Numbered from the stretch's first letter, positions 18,930 through 29,820 are shown. The stretch: DNA of 64,000 nt from Thioalkalivibrio sp. ALJ24 (GCF_000377785.1 NZ_KB898728.1:180473-244472); one strand, 5' to 3'. The notes: generated by a model not told the origin, from the letters alone. Numbers and translations: made by a program.

Positions 18930-20030
18930 ATGCAGGCACCCGGCGAGGACGACCCGGCGGAGGAATTCCGCCGCCACGAGGAGCGCAAGCGGCTGGTCTA
19001 CAGCGTCGCGCTGCTCGGTGGCATCGCGATCGCTCTGCTGAGCTGGTGGTTCCGCGAGCCCGGCGACCTGTTCCTCGAACGGCTCTACCCCCCGTTCGCC
19101 GCCGCGCTGGCCGTACTGCTGGTGCTCCTGCGTCAGCGCTACCTGCCGCTGGCGCAGATCGAAGCGCTGACGGTGGCGACCGCCGCCGCGCTGATCCTCG
19201 GGCGCCTGGCCTGGCACCTGCATTTCGCGGCCGGCATCGAGGCGCAACTGATGGTGCTGGTGGGGGGGCATTACTGGGCCGTCGGCATCCTCATCGCCGG
19301 TGCCTTCGTGATGCTGGACCGGCGGCGCGGGACCTGGGCCGGTCTCGCCATCCTGCTGATCTCCCTGCTGCTGGCCGGGAGCGCCGCCCTGGTCGAGATG
19401 CGCGGGCCCCGGCCGCCCTCGGACGAGGCCCTGATGTACCTGGTCCGCGTGCATGTCTTCCTCGGCCTGCTGCTGGCCCTGATGGCCGCGGCCGCCGGCA
19501 TGCGCGACCAGCTGCAGCGGGCCCTGCTGCGCGCCGAACTGCTGCATGACTGGGCCACCACCGATCCACTGACCGGGCTGGCCAACCGGCGGGCGGCGGA
19601 GGCGGCGCTGGAACGCGAGATCGCCTATGCGCGCCGCTACGGGCGTCCGCTCAGCGTGATCATGGTGGACCTGGATCACTTCAAGGTGATCAATGACCGC
19701 CACGGACACGCCTTCGGCGACGCGGTGCTGCGGGAGATCACTCGTCGTCTGGACGCAGGCATGCGCGACAGCGACCTCGCCGCACGCTGGGGCGGCGAGG
19801 AGCTACTGGTGATCGCACCCGGCATCGACACACCGGAGGCGGCCGAACTGGCCGAGCGCTGCCGCCGGGCCATCGCCGACCAGACGATCGAGGGGATCCG
19901 GATCACGGCGACCTTCGGGGTGGCCGCGTTCCGTGACCACGACGACCGTGACCGGCTGGTCGCACGCGCCGACCGCCGGCTCTACGCCGGCAAGAACGCC
20001 GGGCGCAACCGGGTCGTCGCCGGTGATTGA
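18930..20030 (+). CDS. Membrane diguanylate cyclase
   Basis: The 366-residue protein has about six hydrophobic helices in its first 200 residues without a recognisable periplasmic sensor domain, then a GGDEF domain with active site RWGGEEL and an intact inhibitory I-site RDSD five residues before it. It should make cyclic-di-GMP with product inhibition. It is divergent from the RND adaptor gene with a 127-base gap. The GGCGAGA site supports the ATG at 18930. Confidence 0.9.
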   Translation: MQAPGEDDPAEEFRRHEERKRLVYSVALLGGIAIALLSWWFREPGDLFLERLYPPFAAALAVLLVLLRQRYLPLAQIEALTVATAAALILGRLAWHLHFAAGIEAQLMVLVGGHYWAVGILIAGAFVMLDRRRGTWAGLAILLISLLLAGSAALVEMRGPRPPSDEALMYLVRVHVFLGLLLALMAAAAGMRDQLQRALLRAELLHDWATTDPLTGLANRRAAEAALEREIAYARRYGRPLSVIMVDLDHFKVINDRHGHAFGDAVLREITRRLDAGMRDSDLAARWGGEELLVIAPGIDTPEAAELAERCRRAIADQTIEGIRITATFGVAAFRDHDDRDRLVARADRRLYAGKNAGRNRVVAGD

Positions 20031-20162
20031 ACGCCCCCCGGGGTCGGGTGGTGGCGGCCTCCGGCCGTCCGGGTGCCACACGCCCCGCGAGGGCTCCGCT
20101 GCGAGCGCGATTTCGGGGTTACACTGCCGGCAGCGATCACCCAACAGGAACGGACGGCAGGC

Positions 20163-20999
20163 ATGTGGCTGAGGGTCACCAGCGAACTCGAGATGAACCT
20201 GACGGTGGCCAGCCCGATGCTGCTGCTCCTGCGACCGCGCAGCGACGCCTACCAGTGGGTGGCCACCGACCGCTACCGGGTCAGCCCCGACATCCACGTT
20301 GCCGAATACACCGACCGCCACGGTAACCTGTGCCAGCGGCTGATGGCGCCCGCCGGCCACTTCGCGGTACATGTCAGCGCCGACGTGCGCATCCGTCCGG
20401 AGGACATCGACGTCACCGACGCCCCGTTCGTGCCAGTGGAACGGCTGCCCGACGAGGTCCTGGTCTATCTGCTGCCCAGCCGCTTCTGTGAAGCCGACCG
20501 ACTTGGCGCCCGGGCGTGGGAGATCGTGGGCGGGCGGCGACCGGGCCACGAACAGGTGACCGCGATCTCGCGCTGGATCCACGCCCGCATCGACTACTGC
20601 CCGGACACCGATCCGGCACCCATCGCCGCCAGCGAAGTCCTCGCCCGGGGCAGCGGGGTATGCCGCGACCTCGCCCACCTCGGCATCGCCCTGTGCCGCA
20701 GCCTCAGCATCCCGGCGCGTCTGGCGGTCGGCTATGTACACGGGCTGGAACCGATGGACCTGCACGCCTGGTTCGAGGCCTTTGTCGGCGGGCGCTGGCA
20801 CACCTTCGATCCGACGCAGGCAAACCCCGGGACCGGCCGCGTGCGGCTGGCCTACGGTCGCGATGCCACCGACGTGCCGCTCTACCATCTGTTTGGCCCA
20901 CCGGCCATCCCCACGCGCATGGAAGTCGACGTCCAGCTGATGACCGATCCGGGCCCCGTCCACGCCGGCCCTGCTGCTCCGCCCCCGGAGAACTCCTGA
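20163..20999 (+). CDS. Transglutaminase-like cysteine protease-fold protein
   Basis: The 278-residue protein opens with a beta-rich N-domain like those of bacterial transglutaminase-like proteins, followed by the core with a full Cys-His-Asp triad: GSGVCRDLAH (Cys), MDLHAWFEAF (His) and WHTFDPTQ (Asp). No signal peptide is visible, so it is probably cytoplasmic. Such proteins act as amidases or peptidases; the substrate is unknown. Its stop overlaps the deacetylase start by one base. The 132-base gap before it shows nothing notable. Confidence 0.88.
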   Translation: MWLRVTSELEMNLTVASPMLLLLRPRSDAYQWVATDRYRVSPDIHVAEYTDRHGNLCQRLMAPAGHFAVHVSADVRIRPEDIDVTDAPFVPVERLPDEVLVYLLPSRFCEADRLGARAWEIVGGRRPGHEQVTAISRWIHARIDYCPDTDPAPIAASEVLARGSGVCRDLAHLGIALCRSLSIPARLAVGYVHGLEPMDLHAWFEAFVGGRWHTFDPTQANPGTGRVRLAYGRDATDVPLYHLFGPPAIPTRMEVDVQLMTDPGPVHAGPAAPPPENS

Positions 21000-21775
21000 T
21001 GCGCCCGTCGCGAGGCATCTCTGCCGCCATACTGCTGCTCCCCGGCCTCGCCGCGGGCTCCGGGGTCAGCCCGCCGGAGCATCTGCTGGCGGCCTTCGCG
21101 GAACGCCATCCGGGGCTGGCCGAAACCGCCTCCACGCCCGCCATCGACCCCGCGCCGCCGCAGGTCATACACCACGGAAACCGCGACCGGGAGCGGGTGG
21201 CGCTGACCTTCGACGCCTGCAGCGATCACCAGCACAACGAGGTGGATGACCGGATCCTCGACATCCTGCGCGAACAGGAGATCCCCGCGACCCTGTTCCT
21301 GGGAGGTCGCTGGATGGCGGAACACGCGGAACTGACCCGCGAACTGTACGACGACCCGTTGTTCGAGATCGGGACCCATGCCTGGGGGCACCCGGATCTG
21401 ACGGAACAGTCATCCCAGGAAGTCGAGCGGGACATCGGCCTGGCCCAGATGGTCGCGCACGCCCTGACCGGGGAATGGCCCCGGCACTTTCGCGCGCCCT
21501 ACGTAGCGATCGACGAAACCGTCTGGCACACGGCCGGCGCGCTGGGCGTCCGGACGGTTCAGCACGACGTGGCCAGCGGGGATGCCGACCCCGAAGCCGG
21601 GCCGGAGCGGGTCGCGGAACACGTGCTCGACCGGGTAGCCGGCGGCAGCATCGTGGTGCTGCATTTGCACGACCCGGAGCTGCCCACCGCCGCCGCCCTG
21701 CCCGCGATCCTCGACGGACTGCGCGAACGGGACCTGGAGCCGGTGCGAATGGACCGGCTCTACGCGCCGGAGTGA
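20999..21775 (+). CDS. Exported polysaccharide deacetylase (NodB homology)
   Basis: The 258-residue protein has a signal peptide (ISAAILLLPGLAAGS) and NodB motifs: LTFDACSD (motif 1, with Ala-Cys replacing the second Asp of TFDD), IGTHAWGH (motif 2, with two His for metal) and FRAPY (motif 3). It should remove acetyl groups from a cell-wall or extracellular polysaccharide. The change in motif 1 leaves the catalytic base position uncertain. Coupled to the transglutaminase-like gene by a shared base. Confidence 0.88.
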   Translation: MRPSRGISAAILLLPGLAAGSGVSPPEHLLAAFAERHPGLAETASTPAIDPAPPQVIHHGNRDRERVALTFDACSDHQHNEVDDRILDILREQEIPATLFLGGRWMAEHAELTRELYDDPLFEIGTHAWGHPDLTEQSSQEVERDIGLAQMVAHALTGEWPRHFRAPYVAIDETVWHTAGALGVRTVQHDVASGDADPEAGPERVAEHVLDRVAGGSIVVLHLHDPELPTAAALPAILDGLRERDLEPVRMDRLYAPE

Positions 21776-21808
21776 TCCGCCGCCGGCCGGACCGATCGGC
21801 CCGCGGAC

Positions 21809-23371
21809 TCAGCGCGAGGCACCACCCGTGTCGCGGTCGGTCTCCTCCGATTTGCGCGGCTTCTTCTGTTCCGCCCGCGAGGCATTTACCGCGCGCTTGA
21901 AGCTCCAGTTCCGCAGCTCGCGGATCTGCTCGACCATGGTCTTCGACAGCGGCACCGTGTTGATCGCCGCGCGGATGATGTCCTTCTGGTTGAAGGCGCG
22001 TCCCTCGCGGTAGGCCTCGATGCGTGCCGAACGCACGACCTGCTCGATCTCGGCACCGCTCCATTCCTTGGTTGTGGCGGTCAGATACCCCAGGTCGAAC
22101 TGCCCCGGATCGCCGCCATGACGACGGATGTGCAGCTCCAGGATCTCGCGGCGCTCGTCGGCATTGGGCAGATCCAGGAAGAACAGCTGGTCAAAGCGCC
22201 CCTTGCGCATCAGCTCCGCCGGCATCAGCTCGATGCGGTTGGCGGTGGCCGCCACGAACACCCTGGGCGATTTCTCCTGCAGCCAGGTCAGGAAGCTGGA
22301 GAAGATGTTCACGTTGCCGCCGCTGCCGGTGGAATCGAAGCCGAAGGCGTTCTCCAGCTCGTCGATCCACAGCACCACCGGCGCGATCTCGTCGGCGATG
22401 CGCGTCGCCCGGGCAAACGCGTATTCCGGCGTACCGAAGCTGCCCGAAAGCACCAGGCTCATGTCCAGCCTCGCCAGCGGCAGGTCCCAGGCCGCCGCGA
22501 TGGCCTTGGCCGCCATGCTCTTGCCGCAGCCGGAGACCCCCATGAACAGCACGCCAGCGGGCAGCGGGACGCCGTCCTCGTAGGCCTTCTCCGAGAACAG
22601 CTCGGCTCGCGTGGTGACCCACTCCTTGAGCACGCCCAGACCGCCGATATCCTCCAGCGAGCGCTGCGGAGGATAGAATTGCAGCACGCTCTCCTTGCGC
22701 AGGATCTGCCCCTTCTCCTCCTGCACCTCGCGCAGCAGGGTATCCTCGTCCACGTCCTGCATGCGCATCAGCCGCGCGGCAAGATGCCCCGCCTCGTTGA
22801 GCGATAGCCCGCGCATGCCCGCGGCCAGGCGGAACAGTCGTTCGCGCGGGAAGGCCTCGGCTCCGCGGCGCCCCTCGAGAAATTCCAGCAGCTCTTCCTC
22901 GTCGGGCAGATCCACCTCGACCAGGAAGAGCTCTTTCTTGACGATGTCCGGCAGATGCAGCTGCGGGCAGCTGACGAACACGACGTTGCTGGTCCCCTTC
23001 AGCTCGTAGTAGAGATCGCGCAGGCCACGCACCAGTCCCGGGCGTTCGTCGAACCAGACCGGCAGGTCCTTGAACAGGGTCATGCGCGGCGGATCGCGAT
23101 GCCCGGCGATGCGCGCCAGCGCCGCCTCGGGATCGTGCACCGCGGCGTCGACCTCCACCGCGGCATCGGAACCTGCCTGATCCGGTGCCGCAAAGCCGCG
23201 CGCCGCCGACCAGACCTGCAGTCGGCCATCTTCGCCGTAGTACTTGCGCGCTACCTGCTGCAGCAGGCGCTCGATGCGGTCCTCGTCCCATCCCTGCAGA
23301 TAGATGATCGGATAGCGTGAGCGCAGCCCGCGCAGGACTCGGTCCACCGTCGGGTTTCGCTTCGCCGCCAT
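21809..23371 (-). CDS. AAA+ ATPase, Ycf46-like
   Basis: The 520-residue protein has a degenerate N-terminal AAA-like half (YPIIYLQGWDEDRIERLL) and an active AAA+ domain with Walker A GVSGCGKS, Walker B VLWIDELE, sensor ATANR and the arginine-finger region RKGRFDQLFFLDLP. This architecture matches Ycf46 of cyanobacteria and plastids, linked there to carbon metabolism. A charged C-terminal tail follows. It is convergent with the deacetylase gene. Confidence 0.88.
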   Translation of the reverse strand: MAAKRNPTVDRVLRGLRSRYPIIYLQGWDEDRIERLLQQVARKYYGEDGRLQVWSAARGFAAPDQAGSDAAVEVDAAVHDPEAALARIAGHRDPPRMTLFKDLPVWFDERPGLVRGLRDLYYELKGTSNVVFVSCPQLHLPDIVKKELFLVEVDLPDEEELLEFLEGRRGAEAFPRERLFRLAAGMRGLSLNEAGHLAARLMRMQDVDEDTLLREVQEEKGQILRKESVLQFYPPQRSLEDIGGLGVLKEWVTTRAELFSEKAYEDGVPLPAGVLFMGVSGCGKSMAAKAIAAAWDLPLARLDMSLVLSGSFGTPEYAFARATRIADEIAPVVLWIDELENAFGFDSTGSGGNVNIFSSFLTWLQEKSPRVFVAATANRIELMPAELMRKGRFDQLFFLDLPNADERREILELHIRRHGGDPGQFDLGYLTATTKEWSGAEIEQVVRSARIEAYREGRAFNQKDIIRAAINTVPLSKTMVEQIRELRNWSFKRAVNASRAEQKKPRKSEETDRDTGGASR

Positions 23372-23508
23372 GCCCCCTCCTGATTCCGGAAATGGGCCCC
23401 AGTATAGACCTGCCCGCAGGCCTGCCGGATACCCGCTGGCGCCGCGGCGGGTTTGACCGCCCCCCAGTGGTTGTGGTTGTTTTCACCCAACAGATGAAGG
23501 GGGCCAGC

Positions 23509-24030
23509 ATGGTCGACCGCAGCCTGACCGGGCACGAAATCATTCTCGAACCGCATGACACGATCCAGTCCCGTACGGATACCCGCGGGGTCATCGATCT
23601 GGCCAACAACACCATGATCCGTATCTCGCAGTACAGCCGCGAGGAACTGATCGGAGCCCCCCACAGCATCCTGCGTCACCCGCACATGCCGCGCGCCGTG
23701 TTCTACGTGATGTGGCAGATCATCCAGGCGGGCGACGAGTTCTTCGGCTTCGTCAACAATCGGACGAAATACGGCGACAATTACTGGGTATTCACGCGCG
23801 TGGCGCCCCGCAAGGCGGCCAGCGGCGAGATCACCGGTTACAGCTCGGTGCGCATCCGCCCCAAACGCGAGGCGGTGGAGGAATGGTCGAAGATCTACGC
23901 CGACATACTGGCACTGGAACAGAAGTACCCGCGCGAGGAGCAGGTCCAGGCCGGCTATCAGGCGATCCAGAAGGCCATGCGCAAGCGCGGCTTCCGCAAC
24001 CTCACCGACTGGGTGATGAAATCCGTGTAG
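23509..24030 (+). CDS. Stand-alone Aer-type PAS sensor protein
   Basis: The 173-residue protein is one PAS domain of the Aer family: IQSRTDTRGVIDLANNTMIR, ISQYSREELIGAPHSILRHP, and NYWVFTRVAPRK. In Aer this domain binds FAD and senses redox or oxygen. There is no transmembrane segment or methyl-accepting domain here, only a ~55-residue helical tail, so output must go through a partner. The start at 23509 has GGGGGCC upstream; an in-frame ATG at 23494 is the alternative. Confidence 0.85.
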   Translation: MVDRSLTGHEIILEPHDTIQSRTDTRGVIDLANNTMIRISQYSREELIGAPHSILRHPHMPRAVFYVMWQIIQAGDEFFGFVNNRTKYGDNYWVFTRVAPRKAASGEITGYSSVRIRPKREAVEEWSKIYADILALEQKYPREEQVQAGYQAIQKAMRKRGFRNLTDWVMKSV

Positions 24031-24112
24031 TCGCGCGGGGTTGTGTTGCGCGAACCACCCCTGCGGCTTAATGTCTCACACGGTACGACACATCTCTTCG
24101 AGGCCCTGCCCC

Positions 24113-24481
24113 ATGTACGCCAGAGTGGAAGATCCCCGGCAACAGGAACGCGAACTGCGCGCCCGGCGCCGCTCCCTCAATCTGCTGACGGCCGCCACCG
24201 CCGCCGTGCTGGCGTTCTGGGCCCCGCCCGGCTACGACTCGCCGGTGGCCACGGTGGCTCAGGCGGACTGGGCGCAGCTGGACTGGCCGGGCACCGAATC
24301 GCCCGGATCTGCCGAGGTGACCGAATTCCGTCCGCAGCTCCCGCCGCCGGGCGTGGACGCCGACCAGGTGACCATGGAAGAGACCGAGGACACCCCGATC
24401 CTGACCCTGGACCGCGAGCTGGAACGCACCTCCGGCGATCTGCGTTCGCGCGAGCGCGTCGAGCGCGCTGACCTCGACTGA
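24113..24481 (+). CDS. Hypothetical single-pass membrane protein
   Basis: The 122-residue protein has a basic N-terminus (RELRARRRS), one hydrophobic segment (LNLLTAATAAVLAFWA) and an acidic, Pro-rich periplasmic tail with no known motif. It starts 82 bases after the PAS gene and ends 19 bases before the TlpA-like gene, so it probably shares an operon with the latter. Not recognised. Confidence 0.65.
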   Translation: MYARVEDPRQQERELRARRRSLNLLTAATAAVLAFWAPPGYDSPVATVAQADWAQLDWPGTESPGSAEVTEFRPQLPPPGVDADQVTMEETEDTPILTLDRELERTSGDLRSRERVERADLD

Positions 24482-24500
24482 TCCGGCCAGGCAACCGCCG

Positions 24501-25787
24501 ATGCCGGGGGCCCTGCTCGCCTTCCTGCTGATCGCGCTCCTGCCCGCCGCGGCCGTGGCCGAATCCCCCGCGGCCACCGCGATCACCGCCGGGGGCGAAC
24601 CCGTACCGGTGGAACGCTACGCCGCGGACACCGGCCCCGTCCTGCTGTGGTTCCCCTCCGAACACGGCCTGCAGGACGAACACCGGGAACAGGCCCTAGC
24701 GCTGCAGGCGCGCGGTGTGGAGGTCTGGCTCAGCGATCCCTTCAGCGGACACTTCCTGCCCGAGGCCGCTTCTTCGTTCGACGAGATGCCGGTGGCGACA
24801 GTACCCGACCTGCTGGACGCCGCACGCGAGGAAACCGAACGCCCGGTGTTCGTCTTCGCCAGTGACCGTGCCTGGCCCTGGCTGCTCACCGGGCTGCACC
24901 AGTGGCAGCAGGCCAACCCGGGCGCGGAGGATCTCGCCGGCGTGCTGATGCTCAGCCCGTTCCTGCACACCGGGGCGGATGCCGACGAACCCGAGCTGCA
25001 GCCCGTCGTCCACCTCAGCAACCTGCCGATCTTTATCCTGCAGCCGGCCCAGTCCCCGCAGTTCCAGCATCTGGGCCGGGTGCGCGCCGCGCTCGCGGAG
25101 GCCGGCAGCTCGGTGGGCGTGCGCATCCTCCCGGAGATCCGGGATCGCTATTTCTTCCGCCCCGACGCCACCGCCGGCGAACGCCTCGCACGCGAGGCCA
25201 TGCCGGGCGAGCTCCTGCGCGGCATGGACCTGCTGGCGCGCACCCCGGCGGCGCGCGAACCGCGCGTGCCCGCGGACGATGTCGACCTTGCCGTGCGCAC
25301 CCCGTCGGGCACCGACGCACGGCTCAACCCGGTGGAGGACAAGCCGGAAGCGCCGGAGCTGATCCGCCCCGATCTGGAAGGTAACGAGCACGATCTTCGT
25401 GATTACCGCGGCGAAGTCATACTGATCAACTTCTGGGCCAGCTGGTGCCCGCCGTGCGTCCACGAGATGCCGTCGATGCAGCGTCTGGAAGATGAGCTGC
25501 GCGACGAAGGCTTTCGGATCCTCGCGGTGAACCTCGGCGAGCCGGAAGACACCATCCGCGCGTTCATCGAGGACGAGGTAGAGACGGAGTTCACCATTCT
25601 GCTCGACCCGCAGCAGGAGTCGCTGGAAGACTGGCGCGCCCTCGCCTTCCCCACCAGCTACGTGGTGGACCGCGAGGGGCACGTGCGCTACGCCCTGTAT
25701 GGCGCCATCGAATGGATGGAGCCCGGAGTCATCGAACAGATCCGCGGCCTGCTGGAAGAGTCCACGGAAGCCCCCGACGCCGACTGA
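24501..25787 (+). CDS. Exported TlpA-like thioredoxin with an extra N-terminal domain
   Basis: The 428-residue protein has a signal peptide (LLAFLLIALLPAAAVAES). An alpha/beta domain of about 250 residues follows; it looks like an alpha/beta-hydrolase fold without a clear GxSxG nucleophile (it reads FVFASDRAWPW). The C-terminal ~150 residues are a TlpA/ResA thioredoxin with active site WASWCPPC and the cis-Pro segment FPTSYVVD. The thioredoxin part should reduce or isomerise thiols of exported proteins. The N-domain is unidentified. Confidence 0.88.
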   Translation: MPGALLAFLLIALLPAAAVAESPAATAITAGGEPVPVERYAADTGPVLLWFPSEHGLQDEHREQALALQARGVEVWLSDPFSGHFLPEAASSFDEMPVATVPDLLDAAREETERPVFVFASDRAWPWLLTGLHQWQQANPGAEDLAGVLMLSPFLHTGADADEPELQPVVHLSNLPIFILQPAQSPQFQHLGRVRAALAEAGSSVGVRILPEIRDRYFFRPDATAGERLAREAMPGELLRGMDLLARTPAAREPRVPADDVDLAVRTPSGTDARLNPVEDKPEAPELIRPDLEGNEHDLRDYRGEVILINFWASWCPPCVHEMPSMQRLEDELRDEGFRILAVNLGEPEDTIRAFIEDEVETEFTILLDPQQESLEDWRALAFPTSYVVDREGHVRYALYGAIEWMEPGVIEQIRGLLEESTEAPDAD

Positions 25788-25856
25788 AGCCCCGAACGTG
25801 CACATCGATGACCGTTTCCCTAGGATACGGGCATCCCATTCACTTCGAGGACGACC

Positions 25857-26819
25857 ATGACGGAAAACACCGAGGGACGACTCCCCAACCTGCCCGTACC
25901 CCTGTTCGCCACCGTGATGGGCATGGCCGGGCTGACCCTGGCCTGGCGCACCGGAGAAATCGTCTGGGATGGCCCGACCACGATCAGCGCCGCCCTGACC
26001 GGGCTCACCACGGTGCTGTTTATCTTCCTCGCGATCGCCTACCTGTCGAAGCTCAAGGGATGGCCGGACAAGGTGAAAGAGGAATTCAACCATCCGGTCA
26101 AGCTGAACTTCTTCGCCGCCACCTCGATCTCGGTGATCCTGCTGTCGATGCTGTGGCTGCCGGTAGCGGAAGGCACGGCGCTGGCCCTGTGGATCGTGGG
26201 CGTGATCGCCCATCTGCTGCTGACACTGGTCGCGATGGCGCGCTGGACCGGGTCACAGCCGATGCCGATCGAGTCGATCAACCCGGCCTGGTTCATCCCG
26301 GTCGTGGGGAACATCCTGATCCCCCTGCCCGGCGTGGCCTTCGGCCTGATCGAACTGTCGTGGTTCTTCTTCAGCATCGGCCTGGTGTTCTGGATCGTGC
26401 TGATGACGCTGGTGTTCTATCGCTTCATCTTCCACGACCCGCTGCCCGAACGGATGATGCCGACCCTGGCCATCCTGCTGGCACCCCCGGCGGTGGGCTT
26501 CCTCGCCTGGCTCGAACTGACCGGCGAGGTGGACGCCTTCGCGCGTATCCTCTACTACATCGGCGCGTTCCTGTTCCTGCTCCTGCTGGTGCGGCTGCCG
26601 GCGTTCTTCCGCTTGCCCTTCTTCCTCTCCTGGTGGGCCTATTCGTTCCCGGTGGCGGCGTTCAGCATCGCCACCATGCGTTTCGGAATGCACGGCGAGA
26701 TGCCGCTGATGGAAACCCTGGGGGTGATCCTGCTGGCGCTGACCACCATCCTGATCGTCGGACTGGCGCTGCGCACCCTGAAGGCCGCCCGCGCCGGGGA
26801 AATCTGCAAGCCGGAGTAA
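25857..26819 (+). CDS. SLAC1/TehA family anion channel or transporter
   Basis: The 320-residue protein has about ten transmembrane helices and the family opening LPNLPVPLFATVMGMAGLTLAW, including the Gly-rich TM1 kink, plus PAWFIPVVGNILIPLPG typical of the TDT/SLAC1 fold. Members include TehA and plant SLAC1; they pass small anions or dicarboxylates. Substrate not determinable. It starts 69 bases after the TlpA-like gene on the same strand. Confidence 0.87.
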   Translation: MTENTEGRLPNLPVPLFATVMGMAGLTLAWRTGEIVWDGPTTISAALTGLTTVLFIFLAIAYLSKLKGWPDKVKEEFNHPVKLNFFAATSISVILLSMLWLPVAEGTALALWIVGVIAHLLLTLVAMARWTGSQPMPIESINPAWFIPVVGNILIPLPGVAFGLIELSWFFFSIGLVFWIVLMTLVFYRFIFHDPLPERMMPTLAILLAPPAVGFLAWLELTGEVDAFARILYYIGAFLFLLLLVRLPAFFRLPFFLSWWAYSFPVAAFSIATMRFGMHGEMPLMETLGVILLALTTILIVGLALRTLKAARAGEICKPE

Positions 26820-26840
26820 TGACCGCCGGCGGCGGACGGC

Positions 26841-27275
26841 TCACAGGACTTCCCGCGCCCAGCGGATGATGTCCGCCGCCCGCATCGCCCCTGGCTGACG
26901 GGCCACCTCCCGGCCCTGTTCGAACAGGACCAGGGTCGGGATGCTGCGGATGCCGAACCGCCCGCCAAGAGCGGCCTCGGCATCGGTGTTGATCTTCGCC
27001 AGCCGCACCTGCGGTTCGAGTTCGGCCGCCGCGCGTTCGAACTCGGGGCCCATCATCTTGCACGGGCCGCACCACGGCGCCCAGAAATCCACCAGCACCG
27101 GGAGGTCCCCGCGTTCCAGATGGCGGTCCGCCCGTGCCGCGGTCAGCTCCACCGGCCGCCCGGCGAACAGCGGCGCATGGCACTGACCACATTTCGGGGC
27201 CTGTTCCAGCCGCCGGGACGGGATGCGGTTCACGGCGTCGCAGTGCGTACACACCACGTGCAGGGAGTCGGTCAT
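26841..27275 (-). CDS. trxC: Thioredoxin 2
   Basis: The 144-residue protein has the TrxC zinc ribbon (CTHC and CGQC in the first 35 residues) before a thioredoxin domain with active site APWCGPCK and cis-Pro SIPTLVLF. It is cytoplasmic; E. coli TrxC belongs to the oxidative stress response. The ATG at 27275 has a GAGGAC site. It diverges from proV. Confidence 0.93.
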   Translation of the reverse strand: MTDSLHVVCTHCDAVNRIPSRRLEQAPKCGQCHAPLFAGRPVELTAARADRHLERGDLPVLVDFWAPWCGPCKMMGPEFERAAAELEPQVRLAKINTDAEAALGGRFGIRSIPTLVLFEQGREVARQPGAMRAADIIRWAREVL

Positions 27276-27327
27276 GACGTTGTCCTCGGGCAACCGGTCT
27301 CGCTTCCTGTATAGCACGCCACGAGAG

Positions 27328-27362
27328 TGATACGTTGCACAAGACTGACAAGTTCTGTATCA
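27328..27362. promoter_or_regulatory. trxC-proV intergenic dyad and possible proV promoter
   Basis: TGATAC (27328-27333) and GTATCA (27357-27362) form a perfect 6-base dyad with a 23-base spacer. Within it TTGCAC (27335-27340) and TATCAG (27358-27363) sit 17 bases apart, like a weak sigma-70 promoter for proV. The region is A/T-rich for this genome. Confidence 0.35.
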
Positions 27363-27440
27363 GTATATGCAGACCTGCCGAATACACCCGGTCTGCGAGC
27401 CGCACCACGACGCCCCACCCGAACCCCGAACGGTACGTGC

Positions 27441-28610
27441 ATGAGTGACAAGCTCGTCGTAGAGGACGTCTACAAGATTTTCGGACCGCACCCGCATCGC
27501 GCCCTGGAACTGATGAAGGAGGGGCTGGACAAGGATGCGATCTTCGCCCGCACCGGCAACGTCGTCGGCGTTCGCGAGGCCAGTTTCAGCATCCGCGAAG
27601 GCGAGGTGTTCGTCATCATGGGACTGTCGGGTTCCGGCAAGTCGACCATGGTGCGGATGTTCAACCGCCTGTTCGAACCGACCTTCGGACACATCTACGT
27701 GGATGGCGAAGACATCACCCGCATGACCGACAAGCAGCTGATCGAGCTGCGCCGGCGTGACATGTCGATGGTGTTCCAGTCGTTCGCCCTGCTCCCGCAC
27801 AAGACCGTCATCGAGAACGCCTCGCTGGGCCTGGAGGTTTCCGGCCATGGCCATGCCCGTCAGCACGAACGCGCAATGCAGGCACTGGAGGCCGTGGGGC
27901 TGGGTGCCCACGCCAACAGCTATCCCGACCAGCTCTCCGGCGGCATGCAGCAGCGGGTGGGCCTGGCCCGCGCGCTGGCCACCGACCCCACCATCCTGTT
28001 GATGGACGAGGCCTTCTCCGCACTGGATCCGCTGATCCGTACCGAGATGCAGGACGAACTGCTGAGCCTGCAGCAGGAGAAGAGTCGCACGGTGGTATTC
28101 ATCTCGCACGACCTCGACGAGGCCATGCGCATCGGCGACCGCATCGCCATCATGCAGGGCGGGCAGGTGGTACAGATCGGCACCCCGCAGGAGATCGTGT
28201 CGAACCCGGCCAACGATTACGTGCGTTCGTTCTTCTATGGCGTGGATGTCAGCCAGGTGTACTCCGCCGGCGACATCGCCAGCCGCGATGCCGTGCCGCA
28301 GCTGCGCAGCGGAGATACGGATGCCGCCGGCGCGCGCCAGCAGCTGGGTACCAATGGCTGTGCGGTGCTGCTGGACGAGAGCGGTTCATTCCGCGGCCTG
28401 GTGTCGGCGCGCAGCCTGTCAGACGCCGCCGACCTCGACGCCGCACGCATCGCAGACATCGACACCGTGGATGCCAGCACGGCGATGTCCGACATCCTCG
28501 GCCGAGCCGCCGCCAGCGACTGGCCCCTGGTGGTGGTGGAAGACGGGCGCTTTGTCGGCACCCTGTCGCAGCGCGACATCCTGCACACCCTCGACCGCAC
28601 CCACCAGTAG
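27441..28610 (+). CDS. proV: Glycine betaine/proline ABC importer ATPase
   Basis: The 389-residue protein has the ProV/OpuAA layout: an N-terminal extension (KIFGPHPHRALELMKEG), Walker A GLSGSGKST, signature LSGGMQQR, Walker B ILLMDEAFSALDP, and C-terminal CBS domains that sense ionic strength in OpuA. It energises uptake of compatible solutes, as expected for a halophilic or haloalkaliphilic cell. The ATG at 27441 follows a weak ribosome site. proW starts 9 bases after its stop. Confidence 0.95.
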   Translation: MSDKLVVEDVYKIFGPHPHRALELMKEGLDKDAIFARTGNVVGVREASFSIREGEVFVIMGLSGSGKSTMVRMFNRLFEPTFGHIYVDGEDITRMTDKQLIELRRRDMSMVFQSFALLPHKTVIENASLGLEVSGHGHARQHERAMQALEAVGLGAHANSYPDQLSGGMQQRVGLARALATDPTILLMDEAFSALDPLIRTEMQDELLSLQQEKSRTVVFISHDLDEAMRIGDRIAIMQGGQVVQIGTPQEIVSNPANDYVRSFFYGVDVSQVYSAGDIASRDAVPQLRSGDTDAAGARQQLGTNGCAVLLDESGSFRGLVSARSLSDAADLDAARIADIDTVDASTAMSDILGRAAASDWPLVVVEDGRFVGTLSQRDILHTLDRTHQ

Positions 28611-28619
28611 GCCCATTCC

Positions 28620-29735
<1,116 letters not shown>

Positions 29736-29820
29736 CCATCGTTTCATCCACCCGGCCGCCCCGATCGCGAGTCACCGACGGCGGCCGAACGCTGCAAGAG
29801 CAACAAGGAGAACCGACGCC

